NCBI GenBank assembly: GCA_041651995.1
Contig: JBAZID010000004.1
Span: 62,001-126,000, forward strand
DNA from: Sulfuricella sp.
GTDB taxonomy: Bacteria; Pseudomonadota; Gammaproteobacteria; Burkholderiales; Sulfuricellaceae
Direction: 5' to 3'
Length of the DNA stretch: 64,000 nt
The position numbers and the translations under genes are program-made. Of the stretch, positions 1-7,523 are shown piece by piece. The first letter of the stretch is position 1. Each line of letters begins with the position of its first letter. Under the pieces are notes generated by a model. It did not search any database, was not told where the DNA came from, and saw only the letters and a program-made list of their open reading frames with translations.

Positions 1-593
1 TTTTCTTTCAAACGTGCGCCGAATTCATCCTGATTCGCCGCCATGTCGAGGAATGGCACGCCGGATTCGGCGAACAGGTCGGTCATGGAGCCGATCAGGG
101 TATTGCGCAACTGGCCGTCGAGATCGTCCACGGTATAGGTTTCGCGCGTGCCGCTGACTTCGGTATAAAACTTCTTCGGGTCGGTCATGCGATAGGAATA
201 GATGCCGAAGGCACGCAGCCGGACGATGCCGAATTCCTTGTCGCGAATGGTGATGGGATTGGGCGTGCCCCATTTGCGGTCGAGTTGCAGGCGGGTGCTG
301 AAAAAATACACATCGGACTTGAAGGGGGACTCAAAAAACTTGTCCCAGTTCTTCAGGTAAGTCAGGACCGGCAGGGTTTGCGTGGTGAGGGTATGTCGTC
401 CGGGCTGGAACAGGTCCGCCACCTTGCCTTCATCGACGAACAGGGCAAGCTGGGATTCGCGCACCGTGAGCGAGGCGCCGTTCTGGATTTCCATGCCGGA
501 CATGGGGAAGCGGTAAGCCAGGATGCCATCTTCAGGCTCGGTCCAGTGGATGACATCAATAAACTGCTTGGCGACGAAATCGAACAGGCCCAT
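1..593 (-). CDS. SPFH-domain protein (virion-core/YdjI-like), 3' end outside window
   Basis: An open frame runs on the minus strand from an ATG at 593 to the window edge without a stop, giving the first 197 residues. It opens MGLFDFVAKQFIDVIHW and continues with the conserved blocks of the YdjI/'virion core protein' subgroup of SPFH (band-7) proteins: an early GDxL-like beta region, RESQLALFVDEGKVADLF, and RKWGTPNPITIRDKEFGIVRLRA split over residues 95-120. Members are cytosolic or membrane-associated scaffolds, often with a C-terminal zinc ribbon; that part lies outside the window. It is transcribed away from speD and shares the short region 594-659 with it. The family call is from recognised sequence pattern; the cellular role is unknown. 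Confidence 0.7.
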   Translation of the reverse strand, partial: MGLFDFVAKQFIDVIHWTEPEDGILAYRFPMSGMEIQNGASLTVRESQLALFVDEGKVADLFQPGRHTLTTQTLPVLTYLKNWDKFFESPFKSDVYFFSTRLQLDRKWGTPNPITIRDKEFGIVRLRAFGIYSYRMTDPKKFYTEVSGTRETYTVDDLDGQLRNTLIGSMTDLFAESGVPFLDMAANQDEFGARLKE

Positions 594-644
594 GGTGCGC
601 TCCTCAGATTGAGATTTTTGCCCATTCTACCCATAAAGGACGGC

Positions 645-650
645 TATAAT
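645..650 (+). promoter_or_regulatory. candidate -10 box for speD
   Basis: A perfect TATAAT lies 9 bases before the speD start codon. The best upstream hexamer, TTGCCC at 618-623, is 21 bases away, longer than ideal. If used, the transcript would be leaderless or nearly so, which fits the absence of a strong ribosome binding site. Confidence 0.3.
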
Positions 651-659
651 CCAACCATC

Positions 660-1034
660 ATGAAACCAATCGATAGCATCGACGGCCTGCACTTGATGGG
701 CAATCTTTACGGCTGCGGAGGGGAAGGCCAACTGCTGCGGGAAATTAATGCCCTGCGCAGTTTCTGCCTTGAACAGGTCGGCAACTGTGACCTGACTGCG
801 GTAGGTGAGTGCTTTCACCAGTTCGGCGCTTCAGGTGGCGTTACCGGGGTGGTGATTCTGGCCGAATCCCACATTTCCGTTCACACCTGGCCAGAAAAGC
901 GTTTCGTGACGCTGGACGTATTCGTCTGCAATATGCAATGCGACAACCGGGCCAAGGCACATCAGCTTTTCGATGCGCTGGTGGCGGCCTTTGAGCCGGA
1001 GGAGAAGCGCTATTACGCGGTAGAAAGATTCTGA
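660..1034 (+). CDS. speD: S-adenosylmethionine decarboxylase proenzyme
   Basis: A 124-residue protein of the short prokaryotic AdoMet decarboxylase class. It makes decarboxylated AdoMet, the aminopropyl donor for spermidine synthesis. The self-cleavage site is the Glu-Ser pair of AESHISVHTWPE (about residues 70-81), where the serine becomes the pyruvoyl cofactor; the His of SVHTW and the Cys of VFVCNMQC are the expected catalytic residues. Length matches the family. The frame stays open upstream, but ATG at 660 gives the family N-terminus MKPIDSIDGLHLMG. No spermidine synthase gene is adjacent in this window. Confidence 0.93.
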   Translation: MKPIDSIDGLHLMGNLYGCGGEGQLLREINALRSFCLEQVGNCDLTAVGECFHQFGASGGVTGVVILAESHISVHTWPEKRFVTLDVFVCNMQCDNRAKAHQLFDALVAAFEPEEKRYYAVERF

Positions 1035-1070
1035 CTCTTTACAGCTGTAAAAAAGTGACTTTCCGCAAAT

Positions 1071-1445
1071 TCAGGGCTGATCGATGCCGCCAGGCTTCTC
1101 ATCGGGATGACGCCTCAGCCTGCGCCGATCCAGCCACCAGGCCAGCAGCGGTAACAACAACAATCCTCCCGGCAGCAGAATGGCGGCCACATAGGGGCTC
1201 AGGTGGATCAGGCTGCGTATCTGTTTCCTGATAAGGCTGCGATCCTGGCTGGTCCAGTGAAAGCCGTTACGCTGTTTCATGAGCAGCGGCATGAAGCCGC
1301 GTATTTCAGTGAAATCCGCCAGCAGTTCCGAGCGCTGCCGATTCTGCAGCGTGACAAGCTGCGAATAGCCGCGCTGAATAGGATAGATAGCAATGGCGGG
1401 TACGTCACCGAGCCGGCGAATCAATTTTGCTGTCTGTTTGGGCAC
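1071..1445 (-). CDS. small membrane protein with LETM1-like C-terminus
   Basis: A 124-residue protein starting at GTG (1445); an in-frame stop two codons upstream excludes a longer start. The C-terminal half has basic residues, then a hydrophobic stretch (LSPYVAAILLPGGLLLLPLL) and a WWLDRRRLRR tail, the pattern of the LETM1-like ribosome-binding domain found in small bacterial proteins. It is probably anchored in the inner membrane by this one segment. The gene is convergent with speD. Function is unknown; the family assignment is by eye. Confidence 0.55.
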   Translation of the reverse strand: MPKQTAKLIRRLGDVPAIAIYPIQRGYSQLVTLQNRQRSELLADFTEIRGFMPLLMKQRNGFHWTSQDRSLIRKQIRSLIHLSPYVAAILLPGGLLLLPLLAWWLDRRRLRRHPDEKPGGIDQP

Positions 1446-1515
1446 GGTTTATGGATACGCTTGAAGATTATGATTCAAGCATACCGCCCGCATGGATATT
1501 CGCGCAAGGATCGCT

Positions 1516-1572
1516 TCAGCAGCACACCAGGGCCAGCTCGCCCCAGTCCGTGGTGTAGCAGGGCGGCTTGCT
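1516..1572 (-). pseudogene. fragment of a umuC 3' end
   Basis: Read on the minus strand this stretch encodes PPCYTTDWGELALVCC followed by a stop. The intact umuC at 3082-4386 ends SPCYTTDWGELAEVRG and stop, so the two tails match over about 14 of 16 positions and end at the same place. About 34 bases of DNA (from 1532) agree at roughly 28 positions. Nothing else of a second umuC is seen; upstream on the minus strand the sequence becomes the DUF4160 remnant. This is a leftover from duplication, deletion or recombination between umuC copies. Confidence 0.65.
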
Positions 1573-1574
1573 GT

Positions 1575-1715
1575 GAAGCCAAATTCTGGCTGAAGCCCGC
1601 GCCCAGAGTGGCGGAGAGTGATGGTTTTGACTCGCGCATCCTGCGCGAACTGCTTCAGGTGGTGGAACAAAATGCCGAACTGATTGAAAGGAGTTGGAAT
1701 GAGCACTTCCGCTAA
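1575..1715 (+). pseudogene. C-terminal remnant of a DUF4160 gene
   Basis: The frame ending at TAA 1713-1715 encodes EAKFWLKPAP, then GFDSRILRELLQVVEQN and ERSWNEHFR. This is the C-terminal half of DUF4160 proteins, which are typically encoded directly before a DUF2442 gene, as here. The N-terminal half, normally a proline/histidine-rich beta region, is absent: the DNA immediately upstream is a umuC tail fragment. The remnant overlaps the DUF2442 start by 17 bases, so the original pair was translationally coupled. No start codon with a ribosome binding site is visible, hence pseudogene. Confidence 0.55.
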
Positions 1716-1947
1716 ATCCGTGCGCTTTGACGACAACAGCATCTGGGTCGATCTGTCCGATGGACGCATCATCGCTGCGCCCCTCGCATGGTTCCCACGA
1801 CTGCTGCACGCCACACCCGAGCAGCGTGGGCGGGTGGAGATCAGCTTGAAGGGCTTGCACTGGGACGAACTCGACGAAGACATTTCCGTCGCCGACTTGC
1901 TGGTGGGAATAGGGGATCTTTCTCAGCAGACGCCGATGGCGGTTTGA
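1699..1947 (+). CDS. DUF2442 domain protein
   Basis: An 82-residue protein starting MSTSAKSVRFDD. The ATG at 1699 has a good ribosome binding site (AAAGGAG at 1688-1694); an earlier ATG at 1684 overlaps that site and is less likely. The pattern WVDLSDGRIIAAPLAWFPRL followed by a LHWDELDEDISVADLL ending is typical of DUF2442. Such genes are usually paired with DUF4160 in small modules suspected to be toxin-antitoxin-like. Here the partner is broken, leaving this gene apparently intact. Confidence 0.75.
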   Translation: MSTSAKSVRFDDNSIWVDLSDGRIIAAPLAWFPRLLHATPEQRGRVEISLKGLHWDELDEDISVADLLVGIGDLSQQTPMAV

Positions 1948-2171
1948 TGCTCTCAGTCCACCGCCGGGCAGCACAGCCAAGCCGGGGGCGGTCGGCGAGG
2001 GCTGCGAGAACTGCTCAATGCTACGAATCTAGACCCGACCCTGTGCCTCCGCTGCGTCCGACGTTTGACAGCGTGCGTCCTGCGCAGCGCAGTAAATAAC
2101 AAGTAGGTAGTCAAATAGTCAGGAGTAAGCAAACCATCTTCGATAGAAAATTGTTTATCTTGGTGAGCGAC

Positions 2172-2843
2172 ATGAAATTTATTTTCACAAGCATCCTTTT
2201 ATTACTCCTCACCGGCTGCGCTTCCTTAACAGGTAAGAACGTATATCCATCTTCGTGGTCTGAGTTGGAGCTAAAACCAACAGCTGATGGTTGCCCCCGA
2301 CTTTCTGGTACTTATAACAACTTTGGGAATGGTTTTTTTCCTCGTGAGCTCGGAAAGCCGCCAAGCCTGACGGAGATATTTAGACGAATGTCTCTGGCTG
2401 AAGGCAGCTTTAGCCCAAAGGCAACGGGACGTACATGGGATATACCGACTGAAGCAAGAGCTGTCTCTATTGATCAAACGCCAGAGACTTTAAAAGTGAC
2501 TTTCTTTGGTAATGAAGGCCCATTGAGCAGCTTGAATTTCCGACGATACCACTACAGCCTTTCTGAAACCCGCTTTGATGACTTATTTACTTGTTATGTC
2601 AGCGAAAATGGAATACGCCTTCGTTTCTTTCCAGAGACGGATCGTAATGTATTACTCGTACCAAACCTGTATTTGGGTGGAGGCGCCACGCTCACCTTCC
2701 TCCTTCGAGCTACTGACGGCTCGCTGGTAGTGCAGTTACGTAGTGACTCATTGGGATTTTCCGCTGTTGTCGTTGGAACGTATCTCAGCTTCGATAGCAT
2801 ATGGTTTCGCTACCCCAAAGCAGAGATGAGTGAAAAGGATTAG
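2172..2843 (+). CDS. hypothetical lipoprotein
   Basis: A 223-residue protein with a clear lipoprotein signal: MKFIFTSILLLLLTGC, with lipobox LTGC placing the lipidated Cys at residue 16. The mature part shows no domain I recognise. It is rich in beta-type segments, for example LRFFPETDRNVLLVPNLYLGG. The longer frame begins at a TTG at 2151, but the ATG at 2172 puts the signal peptide at the N-terminus. Base composition is visibly AT-richer than the neighbouring core genes, which suggests horizontal acquisition. It stands alone between DUF2442 and umuC; 2844-3081 downstream holds no gene I can support. Confidence 0.6.
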   Translation: MKFIFTSILLLLLTGCASLTGKNVYPSSWSELELKPTADGCPRLSGTYNNFGNGFFPRELGKPPSLTEIFRRMSLAEGSFSPKATGRTWDIPTEARAVSIDQTPETLKVTFFGNEGPLSSLNFRRYHYSLSETRFDDLFTCYVSENGIRLRFFPETDRNVLLVPNLYLGGGATLTFLLRATDGSLVVQLRSDSLGFSAVVVGTYLSFDSIWFRYPKAEMSEKD

Positions 2844-3081
2844 TTCAACTGGCCATCCACACAGCATGCGTAGTTCAACGTTATTAAATGTCCGAAAAGG
2901 GTCGATCTCCGAACTTGACCTTAGCGGTTGCAATGTCTGTTTGTATGCAAGCAATAGCCATTAGCCCTGCTTGATTACTAAATGGATTTTCCAGTTCCCA
3001 GATTTGTTTGAATTGGCGAGCCAGGCTGGCCCCGAACATCGGCGGTATAAATAACAGTTTCTGGCAGTTTCGCCCCCCCGT

Positions 3082-4386
3082 TCACCCCCTAACCTCCGCC
3101 AACTCCCCCCAGTCCGTAGTGTAACAAGGCGACCGATTCCCCTGCTTCATTCCCCATCCCTTCATAATCCCCGAACTCGCCAGAAACAGCGTGTCCTTCC
3201 CCATCTTGCGGTTGATGCCATCCAGCACCTGCATCAGCCGTGCAGAGCGCTTCTCCGCCCCCTCGTCGCTGAACAGCGTGTGCTGCCGGCTGCCTGCCGG
3301 GCTGAGTTCCATCAGCATCACTCCCGCCTTGGCATAGCGGTAGCCGGGACGATAGATCTGCTTCAGTCCCCATTGCGCGGCACGAATCAGCTTCAGCGTG
3401 TCGTCGCTGGCTTCCGGCAGCGGAATGGTGATGCCCTGGCTGTACTGCGGGTCTTTTTCCCTGAACGGGCTGGTGCTGATGAAGACATGGATGGCCCCGG
3501 CGACGGAGGACTGGCGCCGCAGCTTTTCCGCTGCCCGTGTCGCATAACTGCTCACGGCTTCCCTTAATTCCGCCAGGTGCAGCACGGGCTGGCCGAAGGA
3601 GCGGCTGCACACGATCTGCTGTTTGTTGGGGGCGATTTCTTCCAGCCCCAGGCAGGAAATACCCCTGAGCTCCAGCACGGTACGCTCCAGCACCACCGAG
3701 AAGCGGCGCCGGATCAGTGCGGTGTCGGCCTGCTTCAGCGCCAGCACGGTGTGGATGTTCATGGCGGCCAGCTGTTCGCGCAGCCGTCTGCCCACGCCCC
3801 AGACCTCGCCCGCCTCAATATCAGCCAGCAGTTCATTCAGCCCGGATTCCTGGAGACTTCCCAGGTCGCATACGCCGTTCCATTCCGGCCGCTTCTTGGC
3901 GACATGGTTGGCGAGCTTGGCGAGGGTCTTGGAGGGTGCGATGCCGACACAGACGGGAATACCAATCCATTGCCTCACCCGCTGCCGGATTTCCTGCCCG
4001 TAGGTGGTCAGATCCCGGCTGAATCCGTCCAGCCCGAGAAAACATTCATCGATGGAATAGACTTCCTGGTGGGGCGAGAACTGCCTCAATAGCGACATCA
4101 TGCGGTTGCTCATGTCGGCATACAGCGTGTAATTGGACGACAGGGCGATGATGCCGTGCTTCCTGGCAAGATCCTGCATCTGGAACCAGGGGGTGGCCAT
4201 CTGGATCCCCAGCGCCTTCACTTCGGCGGAGCGCGCCACCGCGCAGCCGTCGTTGTTGGATAGCACCACCACGGGCTTGCCTTCCAGGGCGGGGTTAAAT
4301 ACCCGCTCGCAGGAAACGTAGAAGTTATTGCCATCGACCAGGGCGAAGCTGGCGTGCTGTTTGGCGTGAAACGGGATATTAGTCAT
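3082..4386 (-). CDS. umuC: DNA polymerase V catalytic subunit
   Basis: A 434-residue Y-family translesion polymerase. The palm motif FALVDGNNFYVSCERVF is near residues 14-30, VYSIDECFLGLDG holds the catalytic Asp-Glu near 110-120, and helix-hairpin-helix residues (VGIAPSKTLAKLANHVAK) follow. The C-terminal little-finger and UmuC tail end YTTDWGELAEVRG. It starts at ATG 4386, overlapping the umuD stop by four bases, so the two are translationally coupled. Expression is expected to follow DNA damage; the operator lies before umuD. A remnant of a second umuC tail is present 1.5 kb away. Confidence 0.93.
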   Translation of the reverse strand: MTNIPFHAKQHASFALVDGNNFYVSCERVFNPALEGKPVVVLSNNDGCAVARSAEVKALGIQMATPWFQMQDLARKHGIIALSSNYTLYADMSNRMMSLLRQFSPHQEVYSIDECFLGLDGFSRDLTTYGQEIRQRVRQWIGIPVCVGIAPSKTLAKLANHVAKKRPEWNGVCDLGSLQESGLNELLADIEAGEVWGVGRRLREQLAAMNIHTVLALKQADTALIRRRFSVVLERTVLELRGISCLGLEEIAPNKQQIVCSRSFGQPVLHLAELREAVSSYATRAAEKLRRQSSVAGAIHVFISTSPFREKDPQYSQGITIPLPEASDDTLKLIRAAQWGLKQIYRPGYRYAKAGVMLMELSPAGSRQHTLFSDEGAEKRSARLMQVLDGINRKMGKDTLFLASSGIMKGWGMKQGNRSPCYTTDWGELAEVRG

Positions 4387-4955
4387 ACCTGCTTGATGAT
4401 TCTGGTGACCACGCCCCAGATCAGCATCTCCTGGCCATCCCTGAATTCGATGTCCGGGTATTTCGGATTCTCGGCGATGAGCTTGACCAGGCCATCGCGC
4501 TGGAAAAAGCGCTTGACGGTGAGTTCGCCATCCACGGCGGCAATGACGATGCGGCCGTGTTCCGGCTTGATGGCGCGATCCACGATCAGCTCGTCACCAT
4601 CGTCGATGCCTGCGTCCACCATGGATTGCCCCTTTACCCTGAGGAAGAAGGTCGCCTCCCGATGCTGGATGAGCTCTTCATTGAGATCGATGCGCTTCTC
4701 GACGTAATCGTCGGCAGGGGAGGGGAACCCGGCCCGGACGGAATGCCCCATGAGGGGAAATTTCTGCCTGGGCGGGTGTTCAGCGAACGCGAAGATTTCC
4801 ATCCCGGACGGGATGCGGAACCCGGCCTGCCGCTGTTGCACGAAATCGAGCACCGCCGCCTTCTGGCTGATCGGCACCCGGATGGTGGTGGTGGGGTCTG
4901 GAGAGGGTTTGCGGCCTGCGCCGGCGCGCGCGCCGCCGCGTGTGGATTGATTCAT
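4383..4955 (-). CDS. umuD: UmuD-type self-cleaving protein with N-terminal DNA-binding-like extension
   Basis: A 190-residue protein, about 50 residues longer at the N-terminus than E. coli UmuD. The extension has GGARAGAGRKPS and TTTIRVPISQKAAVLDFV (residues 7-39), a pattern resembling small DNA-binding arms. Cleavage is expected at Ala75-Gly76 in RAGFPSPADDYVEKRID. The catalytic pair is Ser111 (GQSMVDAG) and Lys148 (ELTVKRF), as in LexA/UmuD S24 peptidases. The Ala-Gly cleavage pair and the extension recall Acinetobacter UmuDAb, a UmuD relative that represses SOS genes. ATG 4955 is chosen because the perfect palindrome at 4960-4992 lies directly before it. Cleaved dimers would serve UmuC. 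Confidence 0.88.
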   Translation of the reverse strand: MNQSTRGGARAGAGRKPSPDPTTTIRVPISQKAAVLDFVQQRQAGFRIPSGMEIFAFAEHPPRQKFPLMGHSVRAGFPSPADDYVEKRIDLNEELIQHREATFFLRVKGQSMVDAGIDDGDELIVDRAIKPEHGRIVIAAVDGELTVKRFFQRDGLVKLIAENPKYPDIEFRDGQEMLIWGVVTRIIKQV

Positions 4956-4959
4956 GGCT

Positions 4960-4992
4960 CTATATTGAATAATGTAACGGTATTCAATATAG
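4960..4992 (-). promoter_or_regulatory. palindromic operator before umuDC
   Basis: Two perfect 12-base inverted arms, CTATATTGAATA (4960-4971) and TATTCAATATAG (4981-4992), are separated by ATGTAACGG. The site ends four bases before the umuD ATG and covers the likely -10 (TATATT on the minus strand, 4986-4991), with TTTACA at 5010-5015 as -35 after an 18-base spacer. It is not the CTGT-N8-ACAG box of the gammaproteobacterial LexA. It resembles the Acinetobacter UmuDAb site as I remember it (TTGAA, a centre containing ATGTAAC, then TTCAA). Confidence 0.7.
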
Positions 4993-5027
4993 GGGGTGGC
5001 AGAGGGGTTTGTAAAGCAAATAATCAT

Positions 5028-5069
5028 AAGTGCGCGTGGTCATTGCGAGCGCAATGACCACGCGCACTT
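5028..5069 (-). terminator. perfect 19-bp hairpin downstream of djlA
   Basis: Perfect inverted repeat: arm 5028-5046, loop GAGC, arm 5051-5069. On the minus strand it follows the djlA stop by 24 bases and is followed by ATGATTATTT, a weak T-rich tract. It can act as a terminator, though the stem is longer than usual and no clean U-run follows. Confidence 0.55.
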
Positions 5070-5093
5070 GTTCAGGCCTTCCTTAAGCGCAAG

Positions 5094-5867
5094 CTATTGC
5101 TGCCGGCTCTTGCTAATCAAATCGTAAGCAAGCTGCACTTCCTTGGCCTGCTCGGTAGCCACCGCAATCATGTCTTCCGGCACCCCCTGACCCATCAGCT
5201 TGTCGGGGTGGTATTGGCTCATCAGTTTGCGATAAGCCCGTTTGACCTCCTGGTCGCTGCTTTCCTTGCTCACGCCCAGAGCTTTATAGGCATCGTCCAG
5301 CGAAGTGGCGGAAGCGGCCTGACCGCCGGCAAAGTGCGACTGGTTTAAAACCATGTCCAGCATGTGCTTGAATGCAGCCTGGTCATAACCCAGATGGCGC
5401 GCAATATCTATCAGCAAGCGCTCTTCAGCTGAATCAATACGCCCGTCAGACAAGGCCATAACAATGAGATAAACCAGCAACACCTGTTTCAGGCTGTGGG
5501 TATGGCCACAAACGGACATGAATCGCTTCAAATTCGGCTCAACATCAAAATCCGGGGTAGAGCCTTGCTTGAAAAGCGCAATGGCTTGCTGCCTGTGCTC
5601 GGCAGACATTCCCAGTTTTTGGATAAAATCTTCGACATGCGCAATTTCATCTTTGGAGATATGACCATCTGCCTTGGCAAGTTTTCCCATTAAAATGAAA
5701 ACCGTTTCGATAAAAACGGTTTGGCGCTGACCGCTGCTGAGCGGGTTAACCGCGCCCATGCCATACGCGCGATAACGGGCGACAATACTTCCCAGGAAAT
5801 AACCAGCAAATGCTCCGAAAATCCCGAAAAAGTAATACCCTATCAAAGCGCCAATGAGTTTAAACAA
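5094..5867 (-). CDS. djlA: co-chaperone DjlA
   Basis: A 257-residue type III J-domain protein of the inner membrane. Residues 1-33 form a glycine-rich transmembrane segment (MFKLIGALIGYYFFGIFGAF). Residues 45-170 are a TerB-like helical domain (GKLAKADGHISKDE, ALSDGRIDSAEERLL). Residues 190-257 are a J domain with the HPD motif in SQYHPDKLMGQG. The order matches DjlA, which stimulates DnaK at the membrane. It starts at ATG 5867 with GGAG upstream on the minus strand. It stands alone, with its own hairpin downstream. Confidence 0.9.
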   Translation of the reverse strand: MFKLIGALIGYYFFGIFGAFAGYFLGSIVARYRAYGMGAVNPLSSGQRQTVFIETVFILMGKLAKADGHISKDEIAHVEDFIQKLGMSAEHRQQAIALFKQGSTPDFDVEPNLKRFMSVCGHTHSLKQVLLVYLIVMALSDGRIDSAEERLLIDIARHLGYDQAAFKHMLDMVLNQSHFAGGQAASATSLDDAYKALGVSKESSDQEVKRAYRKLMSQYHPDKLMGQGVPEDMIAVATEQAKEVQLAYDLISKSRQQ

Positions 5868-5952
5868 GGTAACTCCTGAGGTTGCGTGTGAAAATACCGA
5901 TTATAAACGCACAGTTCAATTGCGTTAAACCGCGTCTGGACTATAGCTGACG

Positions 5953-6165
5953 ATGAACCCCGAAGATTTGCAGCGCCTGCTCACCACCGCCATGCCCTAT
6001 GGCAAATACAAAGGCCACCTGATAGCCGACCTGCCCGGACGGTATCTCAACTGGTTTGCTCGTGAAGGCTTCCCATCCGGCGAAATCGGCCGTCTGTTGG
6101 CGCTGATGCAGGAACTGGACCACAACGGCCTGTCTTCGCTGCTTGACCCCCTGCGAAAAGGATAA
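5953..6165 (+). CDS. DUF3820 family protein
   Basis: A 70-residue protein with the DUF3820 hallmark MPYGKYKGHLIADLPGRYLNWF (residues 14-35 in two pieces) and a GEIGRLLALMQEL tail. Members are small putative nucleic-acid-linked proteins, some described as quorum-sensing-regulated virulence factors; no biochemical role is certain. ATG 5953 is the first start in the frame. It is transcribed divergently from djlA and is followed by a small basic protein gene. Confidence 0.75.
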   Translation: MNPEDLQRLLTTAMPYGKYKGHLIADLPGRYLNWFAREGFPSGEIGRLLALMQELDHNGLSSLLDPLRKG

Positions 6166-6202
6166 ATTGCTCATAACATGAGTGATAGGGGATAATGGCG
6201 CC

Positions 6203-6472
6203 ATGAATGAACAACAACCTGTTTCTCCACGCCGTCGCCAGCAAGAACTTCTGGCCATTCCGGAACGGCAGCGAACCGACGCCGAGTGGGATGAGCTTAA
6301 CGAACTGGAGATCACTCTGGCTTCCGTGAACCGCGTGGAAGCTCGTGAACCCAATGTTCGCCGATCTCCCCCCCCCGCAACCAACGACCAGCCCAAATCC
6401 GGCGACAGAACGCAAGGCAAGAGGCCGGCCAGGAAGTTCCATAAGCGGCCACCCAAGGCCAATACACCTTAA
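6203..6472 (+). CDS. small basic hypothetical protein
   Basis: An 89-residue protein beginning MNEQQPVSPRRRQQELLAIP. It has an acidic helix in the middle (DAEWDELNELEITLASVN) and a long basic, proline-rich tail ending RKFHKRPPKANTP. The start is taken at ATG 6203 because AGGGG lies 11 bases upstream; a GTG at 6182 is possible. The composition suggests nucleic-acid or ribosome binding, but I recognise no family. Confidence 0.55.
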   Translation: MNEQQPVSPRRRQQELLAIPERQRTDAEWDELNELEITLASVNRVEAREPNVRRSPPPATNDQPKSGDRTQGKRPARKFHKRPPKANTP

Positions 6473-6584
6473 ATAAGGTGTAAAAAGGGGAGGGCTCGGC
6501 TTCCCCATTCCCAGAAAAACCGGACCAGCGCTCAGCACATGATAAAGCTGACCGTTGCTCGTAACCATGGAATGCCCCCAAGCA

Positions 6585-7511
6585 ATGAGCAAGGTTTCAA
6601 ATCTTTATACTATTCTCCGGAATCCCGGAACTGTTGCAGCCACTCATTCTGGCTCGTTTCATGCGGACGAGGTATTGGCTGCAGCGAGTTTGCGGCTTGC
6701 AAACCCTTCGCTAACCATTCTGCGTACACGCGACCAGGCACAGCTGGACGCAGCAGATGTCATATTCGATGTGGGCCGTGTTTTTGACCCTGGTACTGGC
6801 CGGTTCGACCATCATCAACTGGATTTCAGGGAAGCGCGGGCAAATGGCATTCCTTTCAGCTCATTTGGCCTGATTTGGCGTGAGCTGGGAACAGAACTTT
6901 GCGGATCGGCTGCCGCTGCGGCCAGGGTCGATCGCTTGCTGGTGCAAGGCGTGGATGCGATAGATTGCGGGGTTACCTTGAGCAGGGAAACACCACTTGC
7001 AACCGTGATGTCCATTCCCTCGATTATTGGCGGCTTCAATCCCGGCTGGCAGGATGACGCCTCTCCGGAAGCCAGGAACGAAGCATTCGAACGGGCTGTC
7101 AGTTGGGCAAGCAGCGTCCTGAAAAACGCTATCCGCGAAGCCAGTGGGCTGGAAGCGGCCCGGGCCGTTGTAAAACAAGGCCTGTTGCTGGAAGAAGGGC
7201 GCCTGCTGGTACTGGATAACGGCGTGCCATGGAAGGAAGCCGTATTGGGATCGCCCGAGCACCAGCATCTCCTGTATGTAATTTCTCCGGACACCCAGAC
7301 GAAATGGCATGTGCACACCGTGCCGGATTACGCGGGGAGCTTCAGTAACCGGAAATCCCTGCCTGCCGCCTGGGCTGGCCTGGATGGCGAAGAACTGGAC
7401 AAGGTTATCGGCATGACAGGCTGCGTGTTTTGTCACCGGGCACGCTTTGTCGCAGGGCACACAACGAAGGATGGCGCCTTGAAAATGGCGCAGCTGGCGC
7501 TGCAGGATTAA
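6585..7511 (+). CDS. MYG1/UPF0160 family DHH-like hydrolase
   Basis: About 308 residues. The MYG1 signature is clear: VAATHSGSFHADEVLAAA near the N-terminus, FDVGRVFDPGTGRFDHHQLDF with the DHH-like Asp-His-His, and KWHVHTVPDYAGSFSNRKSLP followed by GCVFCHRARFVAG near the C-terminus. Family members are metal-dependent 3'-5' exonucleases, studied mainly in eukaryotes; bacterial roles are poorly known. Start codons at 6555 (TTG), 6567 and 6585 (both ATG) are open; 6585 puts the HSGSFHAD motif nearest the usual position. It is probably cotranscribed with the metallopeptidase 12 bases downstream. Confidence 0.8.
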   Translation: MSKVSNLYTILRNPGTVAATHSGSFHADEVLAAASLRLANPSLTILRTRDQAQLDAADVIFDVGRVFDPGTGRFDHHQLDFREARANGIPFSSFGLIWRELGTELCGSAAAAARVDRLLVQGVDAIDCGVTLSRETPLATVMSIPSIIGGFNPGWQDDASPEARNEAFERAVSWASSVLKNAIREASGLEAARAVVKQGLLLEEGRLLVLDNGVPWKEAVLGSPEHQHLLYVISPDTQTKWHVHTVPDYAGSFSNRKSLPAAWAGLDGEELDKVIGMTGCVFCHRARFVAGHTTKDGALKMAQLALQD

Positions 7512-7523
7512 GGTATTACCCCG

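Noticed and set aside
1031..1060. TTTACAGCTGTAAA palindrome after speD as a terminator
   Set aside because: The stem has almost no G/C and no loop; too weak to call.
2844..3081. GTTCAAC repeats resembling integron attC inverse cores after the lipoprotein gene
   Set aside because: No matching GTTRRRY core at a suitable distance and no imperfect-palindrome structure between; no integrase in the window.
4940..5030. LexA box before umuDC
   Set aside because: No CTGT-N8-ACAG match; the perfect palindrome present has a different core.
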